DNA of 52,333 bases, taken from Goekera deserti (GTDB taxonomy: Bacteria; Actinomycetota; Actinomycetes; Mycobacteriales; Geodermatophilaceae). The stretch is from NCBI RefSeq assembly GCF_010685995.1, contig NZ_JAAGWK010000003.1, positions 1 through 52,333 on the forward strand. The letters are read 5' to 3'. The position numbers and the translations under genes are program-made. The notes below the pieces were generated by a model. The model worked only from the letters and a program-made list of their open reading frames with translations. It did no database searches and had not been told where the DNA came from. Of the stretch, positions 12,306 to 20,637 are shown piece by piece (the first letter of the stretch is position 1; each line of letters opens with the position of its first letter).

Positions 12306-13069
12306 GCCGGGGTGCCCTTGTAGGCCCGCAGGACCTCCTCGATCTCGCCGTGCGCCTTGATCTGCCCGTGCTCCATCCAGATCGCGGTGTCGCACAGCTC
12401 GCGCAGGAACTCGTCGGAGTGCGAGGCGAACACCAGCAGGCCGGAGCGCTCGACAAGCTCCTTGAGCCGCAGCTTGGACTTCTCCAGGAACGCGGCGTCG
12501 ACGGCGCCGATGCCCTCGTCCAGGATCAGGATCTCCGGGTCGATGCTGGTGACCACGCCGAGGGCCAGGCGCACCCGCATGCCGGTCGAGTAGGTGCGCA
12601 GCGGCATCCGCAGGAAGTCACCGAGCTCGGTGAAGTCGGCGATGTCGTCGACCCGCTCCTCCATCTGCTTGCGGGTCATGCCCAGGAACAGGCCGCGGAC
12701 CATGATGTTCTCCAGGCCGCTGATCTCCGGGTCCATGCCGACGCCGAGGTCGAACACCGGGGCCACCCGGCCGTTGATCTCCGCCGTCCCGCGGGTGGGT
12801 TCGTAGATGCCGCTCATCAGTCGCAGCAGTGTCGACTTGCCCGCGCCGTTGTGGCCCACCAGGCCGACGCGCGCGCCGTGGCCGAGGTCGACGCTGATGT
12901 CGCGCAGCGCCTCGATGATCGGCACCTTGCCCTCGCCGCCGATGTTGCCGCCGACCAGGCCCATCACGGTCTTCTTGAGCGAGCGGCTCTTGGCGTCGAA
13001 GATCGGGAACTCGACGCAGGCGTCCTTGGTGCTGATGCTGACCGGACGGATCGCTGTGGACACACTCAC
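12302..13069 (-). CDS. wzt: ABC-2 polysaccharide/galactan exporter, ATPase subunit
   Basis: 255 residues from a GTG at 13069 that overlaps the wzm stop (GTGA); a second GTG lies two codons inside. Walker A is GLVGHNGAGKSTLL, the signature region is YSTGMRVRLALGV, Walker B is EILILDEGIGAVD and the switch is FASHS. It lacks the C-terminal carbohydrate-binding domain of O-antigen Wzt proteins, as does the mycobacterial homologue Rv3781. It powers Wzm-mediated flipping of lipid-linked galactan. Confidence 0.95.
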   Translation of the reverse strand: MSVSTAIRPVSISTKDACVEFPIFDAKSRSLKKTVMGLVGGNIGGEGKVPIIEALRDISVDLGHGARVGLVGHNGAGKSTLLRLMSGIYEPTRGTAEINGRVAPVFDLGVGMDPEISGLENIMVRGLFLGMTRKQMEERVDDIADFTELGDFLRMPLRTYSTGMRVRLALGVVTSIDPEILILDEGIGAVDAAFLEKSKLRLKELVERSGLLVFASHSDEFLRELCDTAIWMEHGQIKAHGEIEEVLRAYKGTPA

Positions 13070-13941
13070 ACCCAGTAGGAGACGCGGGACCGGAAGAGGC
13101 GCAGCGCGACCAGCGCGAGCGTCCAGCCGACGACGGTGATGACGAGGACGACGACCCAGTACCGCAGGTGCTGGTCCTGGCCCAGCATCGGTGTCCGGAT
13201 GATCTCCACGAAGTGCAGGAACGGGTTGAACTCGGCCAGCCGGGCACGCTCCGCGATCGCCGGGTCGGGGTTCCTCAGGATGTCGTCGTAGATCCACACG
13301 ATGGGCGTGAGGAAGAACATCAGCTGGACGACGCTCTGCGTGATCGGCGTCAGGTCGCGGTAGCGCGTGGTGATGATGCCCAGCAGCAGCGCGACCCACG
13401 CACCGTTCACCGCCAGCAGCAGGAACGCCGGGATCGCGGTGAGGTCGGTCCAGTGCAGGTCCTGCGGGAACACCACCAGCATGATCGCGTAGACGATCAG
13501 GTTGTGGGCGAACAGCAGGGTCTGCCGCCACACCAGCCGGTACACGTGCACGCTCAGCGGGGCCGGCAGCTGCTTGATCAGCCCCTCGTTGGCGATGAAC
13601 ACGTCGGCGCCCTCGAGCACGCAGCCGCTGATGAACGCCCAGACGATGAAGCCGACCAGGATGTTGGGCAGCTGCACCTCCAGCTCGTTGCCGAACAACC
13701 CGGCGTACAGGATGCCCAGCGCGATCGCGGTCACCGCCATGCTGATGGTGATCCAGATCGGCCCCAGCACCGAGCGGCGGTAGCGCTGCTTGATGTCCTG
13801 CCAGCCCAGGTGTGCCCACAGCTCGCGCTGCTGGTAGCCGGCCCGCAGGTCGCCGAAGGCGCGCGCCCACGACCGGGACGGCGACGGGCTCAGGGCGTTG
13901 GACACGAGGTCCGAGGCTACCCGCCCCGTCTGCGAGCCCAC
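13066..13941 (-). CDS. wzm: ABC-2 polysaccharide/galactan exporter, permease subunit
   Basis: 291 residues from a GTG at 13941. A cytoplasmic amphipathic lead (ELWAHLGWQDIKQRYRRSVLG, characteristic of ABC-2 polyol/polysaccharide permeases) precedes six hydrophobic segments, including PIWITISMAVTAIALGILYAG and MFFLTPIVWIYDDIL. It forms the membrane channel with Wzt. Order wzm-wzt-glfT1, all overlapping by 4 bp, indicates one operon linking priming and export of the galactan. Confidence 0.94.
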   Translation of the reverse strand: MGSQTGRVASDLVSNALSPSPSRSWARAFGDLRAGYQQRELWAHLGWQDIKQRYRRSVLGPIWITISMAVTAIALGILYAGLFGNELEVQLPNILVGFIVWAFISGCVLEGADVFIANEGLIKQLPAPLSVHVYRLVWRQTLLFAHNLIVYAIMLVVFPQDLHWTDLTAIPAFLLLAVNGAWVALLLGIITTRYRDLTPITQSVVQLMFFLTPIVWIYDDILRNPDPAIAERARLAEFNPFLHFVEIIRTPMLGQDQHLRYWVVVLVITVVGWTLALVALRLFRSRVSYWV

Positions 13942-14071
13942 CGGGTCGTGGTCGGGCAGGAGTGGCCGACGTGCTGGTCGAGCAGGAAGTGACCATGGGT
14001 GCGCGACCGTGGACGCCTTGCGAGGATGCGGCGGTTAACCTGGCGGGACGGGGCCTCGGTGCCGCTGCTGC

Positions 14072-14114
14072 CCGCACCGCACCGCACCGCACCGCACCGC
14101 ACCGCACCGCACCG
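14072..14114. repeat. Pentanucleotide microsatellite (CCGCA, 8.6 copies)
   Basis: Eight perfect tandem CCGCA units plus CCG, in the gap between wzm and the DUF6541 gene (13942-14137). It ends 23 bp before the TTG start of the DUF6541 gene, so it lies in that gene's promoter or leader. The rest of this gap shows no recognisable gene. Slippage would alter promoter or leader spacing in 5-bp steps. Confidence 0.9.
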
Positions 14115-14137
14115 ACCGAGTTGAGACAGGACCTGCC

Positions 14138-16162
14138 TTGCCTGGTGAAGCGATCGGCCTGCTCGCCGTCTACCTCCTGGTGCTGTTCCTGCCGGGTGGT
14201 GCCGTGGCGGCAGCTGCCGGCCTCCGCTGGCCGGTGGCCATCGCCGTCGCCCCGCTGCTCACCTACGGGTTCGCCACCGCCACGGGCACCGTCGCCGGCT
14301 ACGTCGACCTGACGTGGGGCCCGCTGCTGCTCGCCGTGGAGGCCGTCGCGCTGGCCGGGATCGTGCTGCTCGTCCGCACCCGGCGCACCGGCCGCGCCCG
14401 TCACCGCGAACGGCACGCTGATGACGAGCGGGGACGGACGGTGGCCCGTCGGGGCGGGCTCGCTCCCACCGACCTGCTGGTCGGCGGCGGGGTGGCGGCG
14501 GGCGCGCTGCTCTCCGCGTTCGTGATCGACCGCGGGTTCGCCGGGCTCGGCCGTCCGAACCAGGACTGGGACTACACCTTCCACGCCAACGCCACCCGGT
14601 TGATCGCCGACACCGGCGACGTCGCGCCGGCGGCACTGCGGGCGGTCAACGACTGGGAGTCCGACACCTACTTCTACCCGAACGCCTACCACGCGATCGC
14701 CGCAGTGGTCCGGGATGCCACCGGCGCCTCGGTGTTCGAGGTCCTCAACGCCCAGACGCTGCTGCTGGCCGGCATCACCGGTCTGGGTCTGGCCGTACTG
14801 CTGCGGGAGATGCGCGCGCCCACGGTCGTGGTCGCCGTGACGCCGCTGCTGCTGGCCGGGTTCACCAGCTTCCCCTACGACACCATCTGGCGCGGCCCGC
14901 TGCTGCCGTACGCCACGGGGTTGTCGCTCACGCCGGCGTTCCTGCTGCTGGTCTGGGCGGTCTGCGACCGCCCGGGCTTCGGCCGCGCCGCACTGGCCTC
15001 ACTCGGCGGCGCCGGCCTGCTCGGCCTCCAACCGGCCACCGCCCTGTCCGGCGCTTTCCTGGCTCTCCTGTTCGTCGGCTTCCGCTGGGTCGTCCGGCGC
15101 GGCGTGCCGTCCCGGGAGCTGCTGATGCTCCTCGCGGCCGGGGCGTTCACGCTCGTCCTGGCCCTGCCCGACGTGCTCGGTGCCATCTCCACCGGGGGCA
15201 GTCAGGCGGCGGCGCAGGTCGACTGGCCGGCCGTGCAGACCCCCGGCCAGGCGGTCGGCGACCTGCTGTTCCTGGACCACAACAGGCGGGTGCCACAGCT
15301 GACGCTCGCCCTGCTGGTCATCGTCGGGCTCTTCAGCCTGGCCTCGGCCGCGTACATGTGGTGGTGGCTGACAGGCGCCGGTGTGGCCGGGCTGCTCTTC
15401 GTGCTCGCCGCGTCACTGGACGACGACTTCACCCAGGCCGTCACCGGCCCGTGGTGGAACGACCGCTACCGCTTCGCTGCCCTCGCCGTCCTCGGGCTGG
15501 CCCCGCTGGCCGGGCACGGGCTCTGGCGCCTCTCGCTCGGCCTGGCCCACCTGGCCGGGAAGACCCGCCGACTCACCGCCGGCCGGCGTCCGGCGCTGGT
15601 GCAGGCCGTCTGCGCCATGGCCGTCCTCACGGCGGTCCTCGTGCTCTCCGGCGGCCTCTACGTCCAGCCCAACAGCAAGCGCGTCGCCACGGCCTACCAG
15701 ACGGAGCGCTACCTCAACGGTGCCGAGGTGGCTGCCATGGCCTGGCTCGGCGAGCGCGTACAGCCCGGCGAGACGGTGATGAACGACCCGGGCGACGGAT
15801 CGGCCTACATGTCCGCGCTGGACGGCGTCCGACCCCTGTTCGGGCATCAGGTGCCCCAGGCCAGCTACTCGTCCCTGGGCCCCACGCAGCGCGCGCTGTT
15901 CGACCGCTTCCGCTGCCTGGACACCGACCCCGAGGTGCGTCAGGCCGTCGAGAGCCTCGACATCCGCTACGTCTTCCTCAGCACCGGGTACGTGCGCAAG
16001 AACGTCAACAGGATCCAGGGGCTGCAGGGCGTGGAGGCGTCGGCCTCGCTCCGGCAGGTGTACGACCAGGGCGGCGTCCAGATCTACGAGGTGGACCTGC
16101 AGCCGGTCGCCGAGCGCCCCCTGGACGGTTGCCCTCCTGCATCCGGGACCTCCCCGGGGTGA
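14138..16162 (+). CDS. DUF6541 family polytopic membrane protein, probable GT-C
   Basis: 674 residues from a TTG at 14138, preceded by AGGA at a 7-nt spacing. About a dozen hydrophobic segments run through residues 1-530, followed by a soluble extracytoplasmic domain of about 140 residues (NDPGDGSAYMSALDGVRPLFGHQ). The loop after the early helices contains PNQDWDYTFHANATRLIADTG and FYPNAYHAIAA, the Asp/His-rich pattern of DUF6541, thought to be a GT-C-like fold. It is flanked by the galactan exporter and wall hydrolases, so a role in wall-polymer glycosylation is likely. Substrate unknown. Confidence 0.7.
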   Translation: MPGEAIGLLAVYLLVLFLPGGAVAAAAGLRWPVAIAVAPLLTYGFATATGTVAGYVDLTWGPLLLAVEAVALAGIVLLVRTRRTGRARHRERHADDERGRTVARRGGLAPTDLLVGGGVAAGALLSAFVIDRGFAGLGRPNQDWDYTFHANATRLIADTGDVAPAALRAVNDWESDTYFYPNAYHAIAAVVRDATGASVFEVLNAQTLLLAGITGLGLAVLLREMRAPTVVVAVTPLLLAGFTSFPYDTIWRGPLLPYATGLSLTPAFLLLVWAVCDRPGFGRAALASLGGAGLLGLQPATALSGAFLALLFVGFRWVVRRGVPSRELLMLLAAGAFTLVLALPDVLGAISTGGSQAAAQVDWPAVQTPGQAVGDLLFLDHNRRVPQLTLALLVIVGLFSLASAAYMWWWLTGAGVAGLLFVLAASLDDDFTQAVTGPWWNDRYRFAALAVLGLAPLAGHGLWRLSLGLAHLAGKTRRLTAGRRPALVQAVCAMAVLTAVLVLSGGLYVQPNSKRVATAYQTERYLNGAEVAAMAWLGERVQPGETVMNDPGDGSAYMSALDGVRPLFGHQVPQASYSSLGPTQRALFDRFRCLDTDPEVRQAVESLDIRYVFLSTGYVRKNVNRIQGLQGVEASASLRQVYDQGGVQIYEVDLQPVAERPLDGCPPASGTSPG

Positions 16163-16257
16163 CCCCCTCGCGCCTCCGGCACCTCCCCGGGGTGGACCGG
16201 TCCCGCAGCGCCCGTGGGACGGAGCCCCCGCAGCGTGCCCGGTGAGCCCGGACGTGA

Positions 16258-16291
16258 CAGAGCCCCGCCCGACATCACGGGCGGGGCTCTG
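16258..16291. terminator. Bidirectional terminator, perfect 14-bp stem
   Basis: 16258-16271 pairs perfectly with 16278-16291, leaving a 6-nt loop (ACATCA). It lies between the convergent DUF6541 and SpoIID-like genes. The 145-bp gap holds nothing else I recognise. Confidence 0.85.
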
Positions 16292-16307
16292 CTGTGCTGC
16301 GATGGGG

Positions 16308-18215
16308 TCAGTACCCCCGGCTGATCCCCACGGTGTCCCGGGCCCCTGCTCGCCAGGTACCGGCGACCGGGGTGTCCCCGGCATCACCGAAGGCCACGGT
16401 GACGTCGGCGACACCGGAGTCGTTGCGGTTGCGGAGGAAGAACTGGTTCCCCCGCTGGACGCCGATGGTGTCGGTGCGGTTGCCGTCCCAGTCACCCACC
16501 ACGGGCAGATCGGTGGGCACGCCGTAGAAGGTGACGGCATCCGTGGTGGGCACCAGGTTGCTCTGGGTCAGGTAGAAGGCGCCACCACGCCAGACCCCGA
16601 CGGTGGTGAAGCCGTCGCCGTTCCAGTCACCGGCGACCAGGGAGTCACCAGGCGCACCGAAGGCGAACAGGCCGTCAGCCACACCCGTGGTGAGGCTGTT
16701 GCGCAGGAAGACCACCCCGTCCCGGAACACCCCGACACTGTCCCGGCCGTCCCCGTCCCAGTCCCCGCAGACGGGCTGGTCACCGCCCTGGCCGAAGCCG
16801 ATCACCACGTCCGCGCGGCCACCGGGCCTCGTCGAGACGAACCACGCGCCACCGCGGAAGACCGCCACCGTGTCCACGCCGTCGCCGTCCCAGTCGCAGG
16901 TGAGGGGGACGTCACCGCGGTCACCGAAGGGCACCGCGGTGACCGGGGAGCCGGACTGGAACACGGCGGGCAGCGCGATCGGCCCCGCCGCCGGCGGAGC
17001 CGCCACCGGCGCACCGTTGACGACGAACCAGTCGGACTTCAGGCCCAGCTGGGTGCGGACGGCGCTGCCGCTCACCGAGACGGTCTTGGCGGTGCCCACC
17101 ACCTCCACGGTGGTCACCCGGCCGCCGTCCGCGCCCTTGCCGTTGCGGCCGGTGACCCGCAGGTCCATCAGCTCACCGACCCCGAAGGCGCGGGCGATCG
17201 TCGTGGCGGGGACCGCCTGCGACCAGTTGTGGTGCGGGGAGATCGCATCCCCGTCGTCCACGACCGCCGGGAAGGCCCCGCCGGCGCTGTAGCCGCCGGT
17301 GGAGGAGCTGAACTCCGCCCGGACGATGCCGCCGGAGCCGTTGCGCAGGACCACGCCGGAGGTCGCGGCGATCGCGGCGTCCGTGCGACGGTCCTCGAGC
17401 GCCTGGTGGTTGGTGCCAGCGCCGAGGTACACCTGGCAGGCGGTGGTGTCGCAGGTCTTGGCGATGGCCGACCGGTTCTCGGCCCAGGCGTAGGAGCGGG
17501 CGGCCACCGACTGGGCCTTGAGCGCCTCGATGCCCTTGCCGCCGCCCCCGTCCCCCCAGCTGGCCGGTGACTCCCGGGGCACGACGCCTCGGAGGTAGTC
17601 CTCCATCCAGACCGTGTTCACGGTGCGCTGGCCGGCCGCGGTGGACACCACCGAGAGCTCACCCCGGTACTGCTTGGTGCTCGAGGCGGCGCACAGGGTC
17701 AACATCGCCTGCAGGTCGTTCCCCGGCGCCGTGGTCGGCTCGACGCGGGAGTTCGGGATCGTCGTCGTCCACACCACGGGGCTGCCACAGCCGTAGCTGG
17801 TCTGGAGCTGGAAACTGCCGTCCGGACGCGCCTGGATGCGAGCGGCGGACCCGGCCGTCACCCGGATGCCACCCGCGATGAAGTCCCGGCCGGAGGTGAC
17901 GAGGAGGTCCTGGTTGTCCTGGCCGGTCAGCGAGACGGTGATCGGGCCGTTGGCCTGCTGGGACTGCGACGTGCCGCCGTAGTAGTGGGTGAGGATCTGC
18001 TGGTACGACCACCCTGCGTTGATCGCGTAGCCGTACGAGCCCCATTGACCCAGACCGCGGCCGTGCCCCCAACCGTGCCCGGTGAACTGCACGTCCCCGG
18101 TGACCACCGCCTGCGCAGGTTGTGCGACCAGGACCGTGGTGGCGGCCAGTCCTGCGCTCACCAGTCCGGCGACGAGGACTCGACGCAGCCGCCGACGGAG
18201 AAGATCAGTACCCAC
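16308..18215 (-). CDS. Secreted SpoIID-domain protein with five C-terminal Asp-rich repeats
   Basis: 635 residues from a GTG at 18215, which overlaps the upstream amidase stop by 11 bp. A signal peptide ends at about AQA (36). The SpoIID domain (about 40-400) includes GHGWGHGRGLGQWGSYG, the catalytic-region YLRGVVPRESPASW (candidate catalytic Glu 215), EALKAQSVAARSYA, and FSSSTGGYSAGG. SpoIID is a lytic transglycosylase that prefers glycan strands without stem peptides. From about 430 come five units built on GDWDGDGxDTVGVxRxGxFFL (FG-GAP/VCBS-like); the last is degenerate (GTWRAGARDT). It is co-transcribed with an amidase that could produce its preferred substrate. Confidence 0.9.
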   Translation of the reverse strand: MGTDLLRRRLRRVLVAGLVSAGLAATTVLVAQPAQAVVTGDVQFTGHGWGHGRGLGQWGSYGYAINAGWSYQQILTHYYGGTSQSQQANGPITVSLTGQDNQDLLVTSGRDFIAGGIRVTAGSAARIQARPDGSFQLQTSYGCGSPVVWTTTIPNSRVEPTTAPGNDLQAMLTLCAASSTKQYRGELSVVSTAAGQRTVNTVWMEDYLRGVVPRESPASWGDGGGGKGIEALKAQSVAARSYAWAENRSAIAKTCDTTACQVYLGAGTNHQALEDRRTDAAIAATSGVVLRNGSGGIVRAEFSSSTGGYSAGGAFPAVVDDGDAISPHHNWSQAVPATTIARAFGVGELMDLRVTGRNGKGADGGRVTTVEVVGTAKTVSVSGSAVRTQLGLKSDWFVVNGAPVAAPPAAGPIALPAVFQSGSPVTAVPFGDRGDVPLTCDWDGDGVDTVAVFRGGAWFVSTRPGGRADVVIGFGQGGDQPVCGDWDGDGRDSVGVFRDGVVFLRNSLTTGVADGLFAFGAPGDSLVAGDWNGDGFTTVGVWRGGAFYLTQSNLVPTTDAVTFYGVPTDLPVVGDWDGNRTDTIGVQRGNQFFLRNRNDSGVADVTVAFGDAGDTPVAGTWRAGARDTVGISRGY

Positions 18216-20268
18216 GTTGGACCCCCATGGTGACGGTGCGGTTGCCGTCCCAGTCCCCGACCAGAGGGCGGTCCGAGGGGGCACCGAAGCCCACGGTCAG
18301 GTCCGCGACGGAACGACTGAGCGAAGTGGTGAGGTAGAAGGTCCCGGCGCGGAAGACGCCCATGGAGTCCCGGCGGGCTCCCGTCCAGTCGCCGACCACG
18401 ACCCGGTCGCCGCGGTCGCCGTAGGCCAGCCGCCCGTCGGCCAGCGGCCGCAGGTTGCTGTTGGCGAAGTAGAAGGTGGCGTCCTGGTAGACGGCGACCG
18501 TGTCGTACCCGTCGCCGTTCCAGTCGCCGATGGCCGGCTGGGCGTCGGTGTTCCCGAACGGGAAGTAGCCGTCGGCGACCCCGGAGGTGTTGCTGTTGCG
18601 CAGGAAGAACCAGCCGTTCCGCCAGATGCCCACGGTGTCCTTGCCGTCACCGTCCCAGTCCCCGCAGAGCGGGGTGTCGCCCCGGTCGCCGAACCGGAAG
18701 TCGGAAGTCGCGGCAGCGGTGCTGCCGTTGGAGTCGAAGAGGAAGAAGCGCCCGTCGCGGAAGACGGCGATGGTCTCGGTGCCGTTCCCGTCCCAGTCAC
18801 AGGTGAGCGGCAGGTCCCCGGGGTCGCCGCGCCGGGTCGTCCACTCGGCCATGCCGCCACCGCGCGCATTGCGCAGCAGCACCTGCGGGGACGAGTCGGC
18901 CATCGACGGGGTGGCGGACACCGCCGGCCCGCCGGCGGCGATCTTCTGGGCGACCATGCCCCGGATCTCGCCCAGGTGGCTGTAGCCGTAGCGGCCCGGG
19001 CAGGTGGTGGCACCGACGTCGCGGTGACCGAAGATCGTCGGCAGCGTGACCGGGGTGCCGGCGGCGTACCGGGAGGTCCCGCCACCCGAGGACACCAGGC
19101 TCACGGTGCCCGAGGCGGGGATCGCGTACAGCGCGAACTTCCAGGCGATGACCGAGGCCACCGTCTCGAGCAGCGCCGGCGGGGTGTCGACGACGTCGTA
19201 GTTGCCGAGCATCGAGACGCCGAACGTCGAGGTGTTGAAGCCCCCGGCGTGCGCGCCGACGACCGAGCTGGCCAGACCGCCGGAGCGACCCTCCCAGGCC
19301 CTGCCGTACTTGTCGACGATGACGTTGTAGCCGATGTCGCCCCAGCCACGGCTGACCGCGTGGTAGGCGTAGATCGAGCGCATGATCGCCGGCACGTCGG
19401 CGGCCGAGTAGTTGTTGCTGTCGGCCGTGTGGTGGATGGTCGTGGCCTTGACGGTCGGCGCGTACTCCGGCTCCCAGGTCATCAGCTTCTCGTCGGCACC
19501 CCACTGGGCGCGCGAGTAGATCGCCGGCATCGCGGTGGCGGCGTGCGCGGTGTCGGTGATCGCCGGGGCGCCGGGGGTCACGTCGGCGGCGCTGTTGCCC
19601 GGGTCGATGAGCTGCACCTGCACGTCCTCGGGCGTGGAGCCGTCGGCAGCCTGCACGACCACCTCGATGCCCTTCGCGGCGCCGGTCCAGTAGGGGGACG
19701 TGCCGCCGCGCACGCCGGCGTCGCTGCCCTCGCTGGGGTCGACGTCGTCCTGCTCGACGGTGGTCCACGGCGTCCACCGGCCGGAGGACTTCTTGGTGCG
19801 GATCTGCACGGTCACGCCGGTCACCGACTCGTCCTGGGCCCAGGTGACGCCGACGGACTCGAAGCGGTCGGTGTCGGGCTGGGAGACGGTGAGCGCCTCG
19901 ACGCCGTCGATCTCGCGCCCGGAGGCGGCGACCGGGTCGGTGCCGGTACCGGCCGTCGGGGCGGTGGGCGGCGCGGTGGTCGGCGGCGAGCTCGTGGTCG
20001 GCGAGGCGCTGGTGCTCGGCGTCGGGGTGGCCGACGGGTCGGCGGTCGTGCCCAGCACCACGTCGGTCTCCGGCCCGGCGTCCACCACGGTGCCGTCCTC
20101 GGTCACGACCGCGGCACCCTCGGGCTCCGCGACCGAGCCCAGGTCGACCGCGTCGATCGACGGGGCGACCGGCTCGGCCGACGGTGCGGGTGCTGCGTAG
20201 ACGGGCAGGACGAGCAGTGTCCCGGTGAGGACGAGGAAGGCGAGCAAGCCCCCGATGATGCGGCGCAC
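18205..20268 (-). CDS. Secreted N-acetylmuramoyl-L-alanine amidase (Ami2/PGRP) with five C-terminal repeats
   Basis: 687 residues from a GTG at 20268, chosen because GGAGG sits 8 nt upstream; an ATG at 20301 is possible. Signal peptide RRIIGGLLAFLVLTGTLLVLPVYAA, then a Thr/Pro/Ser-rich linker, a beta domain with VTWAQDESVTGVTVQIRT, and an Ami2/PGRP domain with zinc ligands in TIHHTADSN, GHRDVGATTCPG, plus GYNVIVDKYGRAWEGR. It cleaves the amide between muramic acid and the stem peptide. Five Asp-rich repeats (DWDGNGTETIAVFRDG onward) end the protein; the fourth is degenerate (GDWTGARRDS). M. tuberculosis Rv3811, at the edge of its arabinogalactan cluster, is a comparable amidase. Confidence 0.93.
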   Translation of the reverse strand: MRRIIGGLLAFLVLTGTLLVLPVYAAPAPSAEPVAPSIDAVDLGSVAEPEGAAVVTEDGTVVDAGPETDVVLGTTADPSATPTPSTSASPTTSSPPTTAPPTAPTAGTGTDPVAASGREIDGVEALTVSQPDTDRFESVGVTWAQDESVTGVTVQIRTKKSSGRWTPWTTVEQDDVDPSEGSDAGVRGGTSPYWTGAAKGIEVVVQAADGSTPEDVQVQLIDPGNSAADVTPGAPAITDTAHAATAMPAIYSRAQWGADEKLMTWEPEYAPTVKATTIHHTADSNNYSAADVPAIMRSIYAYHAVSRGWGDIGYNVIVDKYGRAWEGRSGGLASSVVGAHAGGFNTSTFGVSMLGNYDVVDTPPALLETVASVIAWKFALYAIPASGTVSLVSSGGGTSRYAAGTPVTLPTIFGHRDVGATTCPGRYGYSHLGEIRGMVAQKIAAGGPAVSATPSMADSSPQVLLRNARGGGMAEWTTRRGDPGDLPLTCDWDGNGTETIAVFRDGRFFLFDSNGSTAAATSDFRFGDRGDTPLCGDWDGDGKDTVGIWRNGWFFLRNSNTSGVADGYFPFGNTDAQPAIGDWNGDGYDTVAVYQDATFYFANSNLRPLADGRLAYGDRGDRVVVGDWTGARRDSMGVFRAGTFYLTTSLSRSVADLTVGFGAPSDRPLVGDWDGNRTVTMGVQRGY

Positions 20269-20637
20269 GACAGAAGCCTCCGGTTGAGCGAGCTGGCGCA
20301 TCACCCACGGTAGTGAGCAATGCACGTTCCGGAGGAGTATTCGTCACCCATCGGCAATTCCTTGAGTCATCCGTACCGGAGTCGGGCGAGTCGTGACCGA
20401 GGTGCAACGCGGGGCGCGTGTGACGGAGCGTTCCGGCGCGCTGTCCCCATGTGCTCGCTGCTGCTGATGGGACCACGGGGTCGGTCGAGACGGACATGTT
20501 CACCGAGCAGCCGCCGAGTGGGTGTGGCGAGTGCTGTAGATCGACGGTTCTGCATACATTCCGTCATGACACGCCGCTGGATGACGCGCCATTTCCTGGC
20601 ATCAGCCATAGCCGGGCGCCCCGACGTGAGGACAGAC
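20269..20637. promoter_or_regulatory. Divergent promoter region between the amidase and the LCP gene
   Basis: 369 bp with no convincing gene. For the LCP gene, TGCATACATT (20551-20560) contains a -10-like TACATT preceded by TG, placing transcription near 20566 and leaving a leader of about 70 nt to GTG 20638. For the amidase, TACCGT on the minus strand (20312-20307) would start transcription near 20300, about 32 nt ahead of its GTG. An ATG at 20566, in the LCP frame and 6 nt after TACATT, could instead be a leaderless LCP start. Confidence 0.45.

Noticed and set aside
14072-14114. Short tandem repeat considered as a CRISPR array
   Set aside because: Contiguous 5-bp units with no spacers and no cas genes nearby.
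16308-20268. DWDGDG repeats considered as dockerin or EF-hand domains
   Set aside because: Period is about 40-50 residues with FFLRN beta strands, as in FG-GAP/VCBS-like repeats; there is no cohesin partner and no paired 22-residue dockerin repeats.
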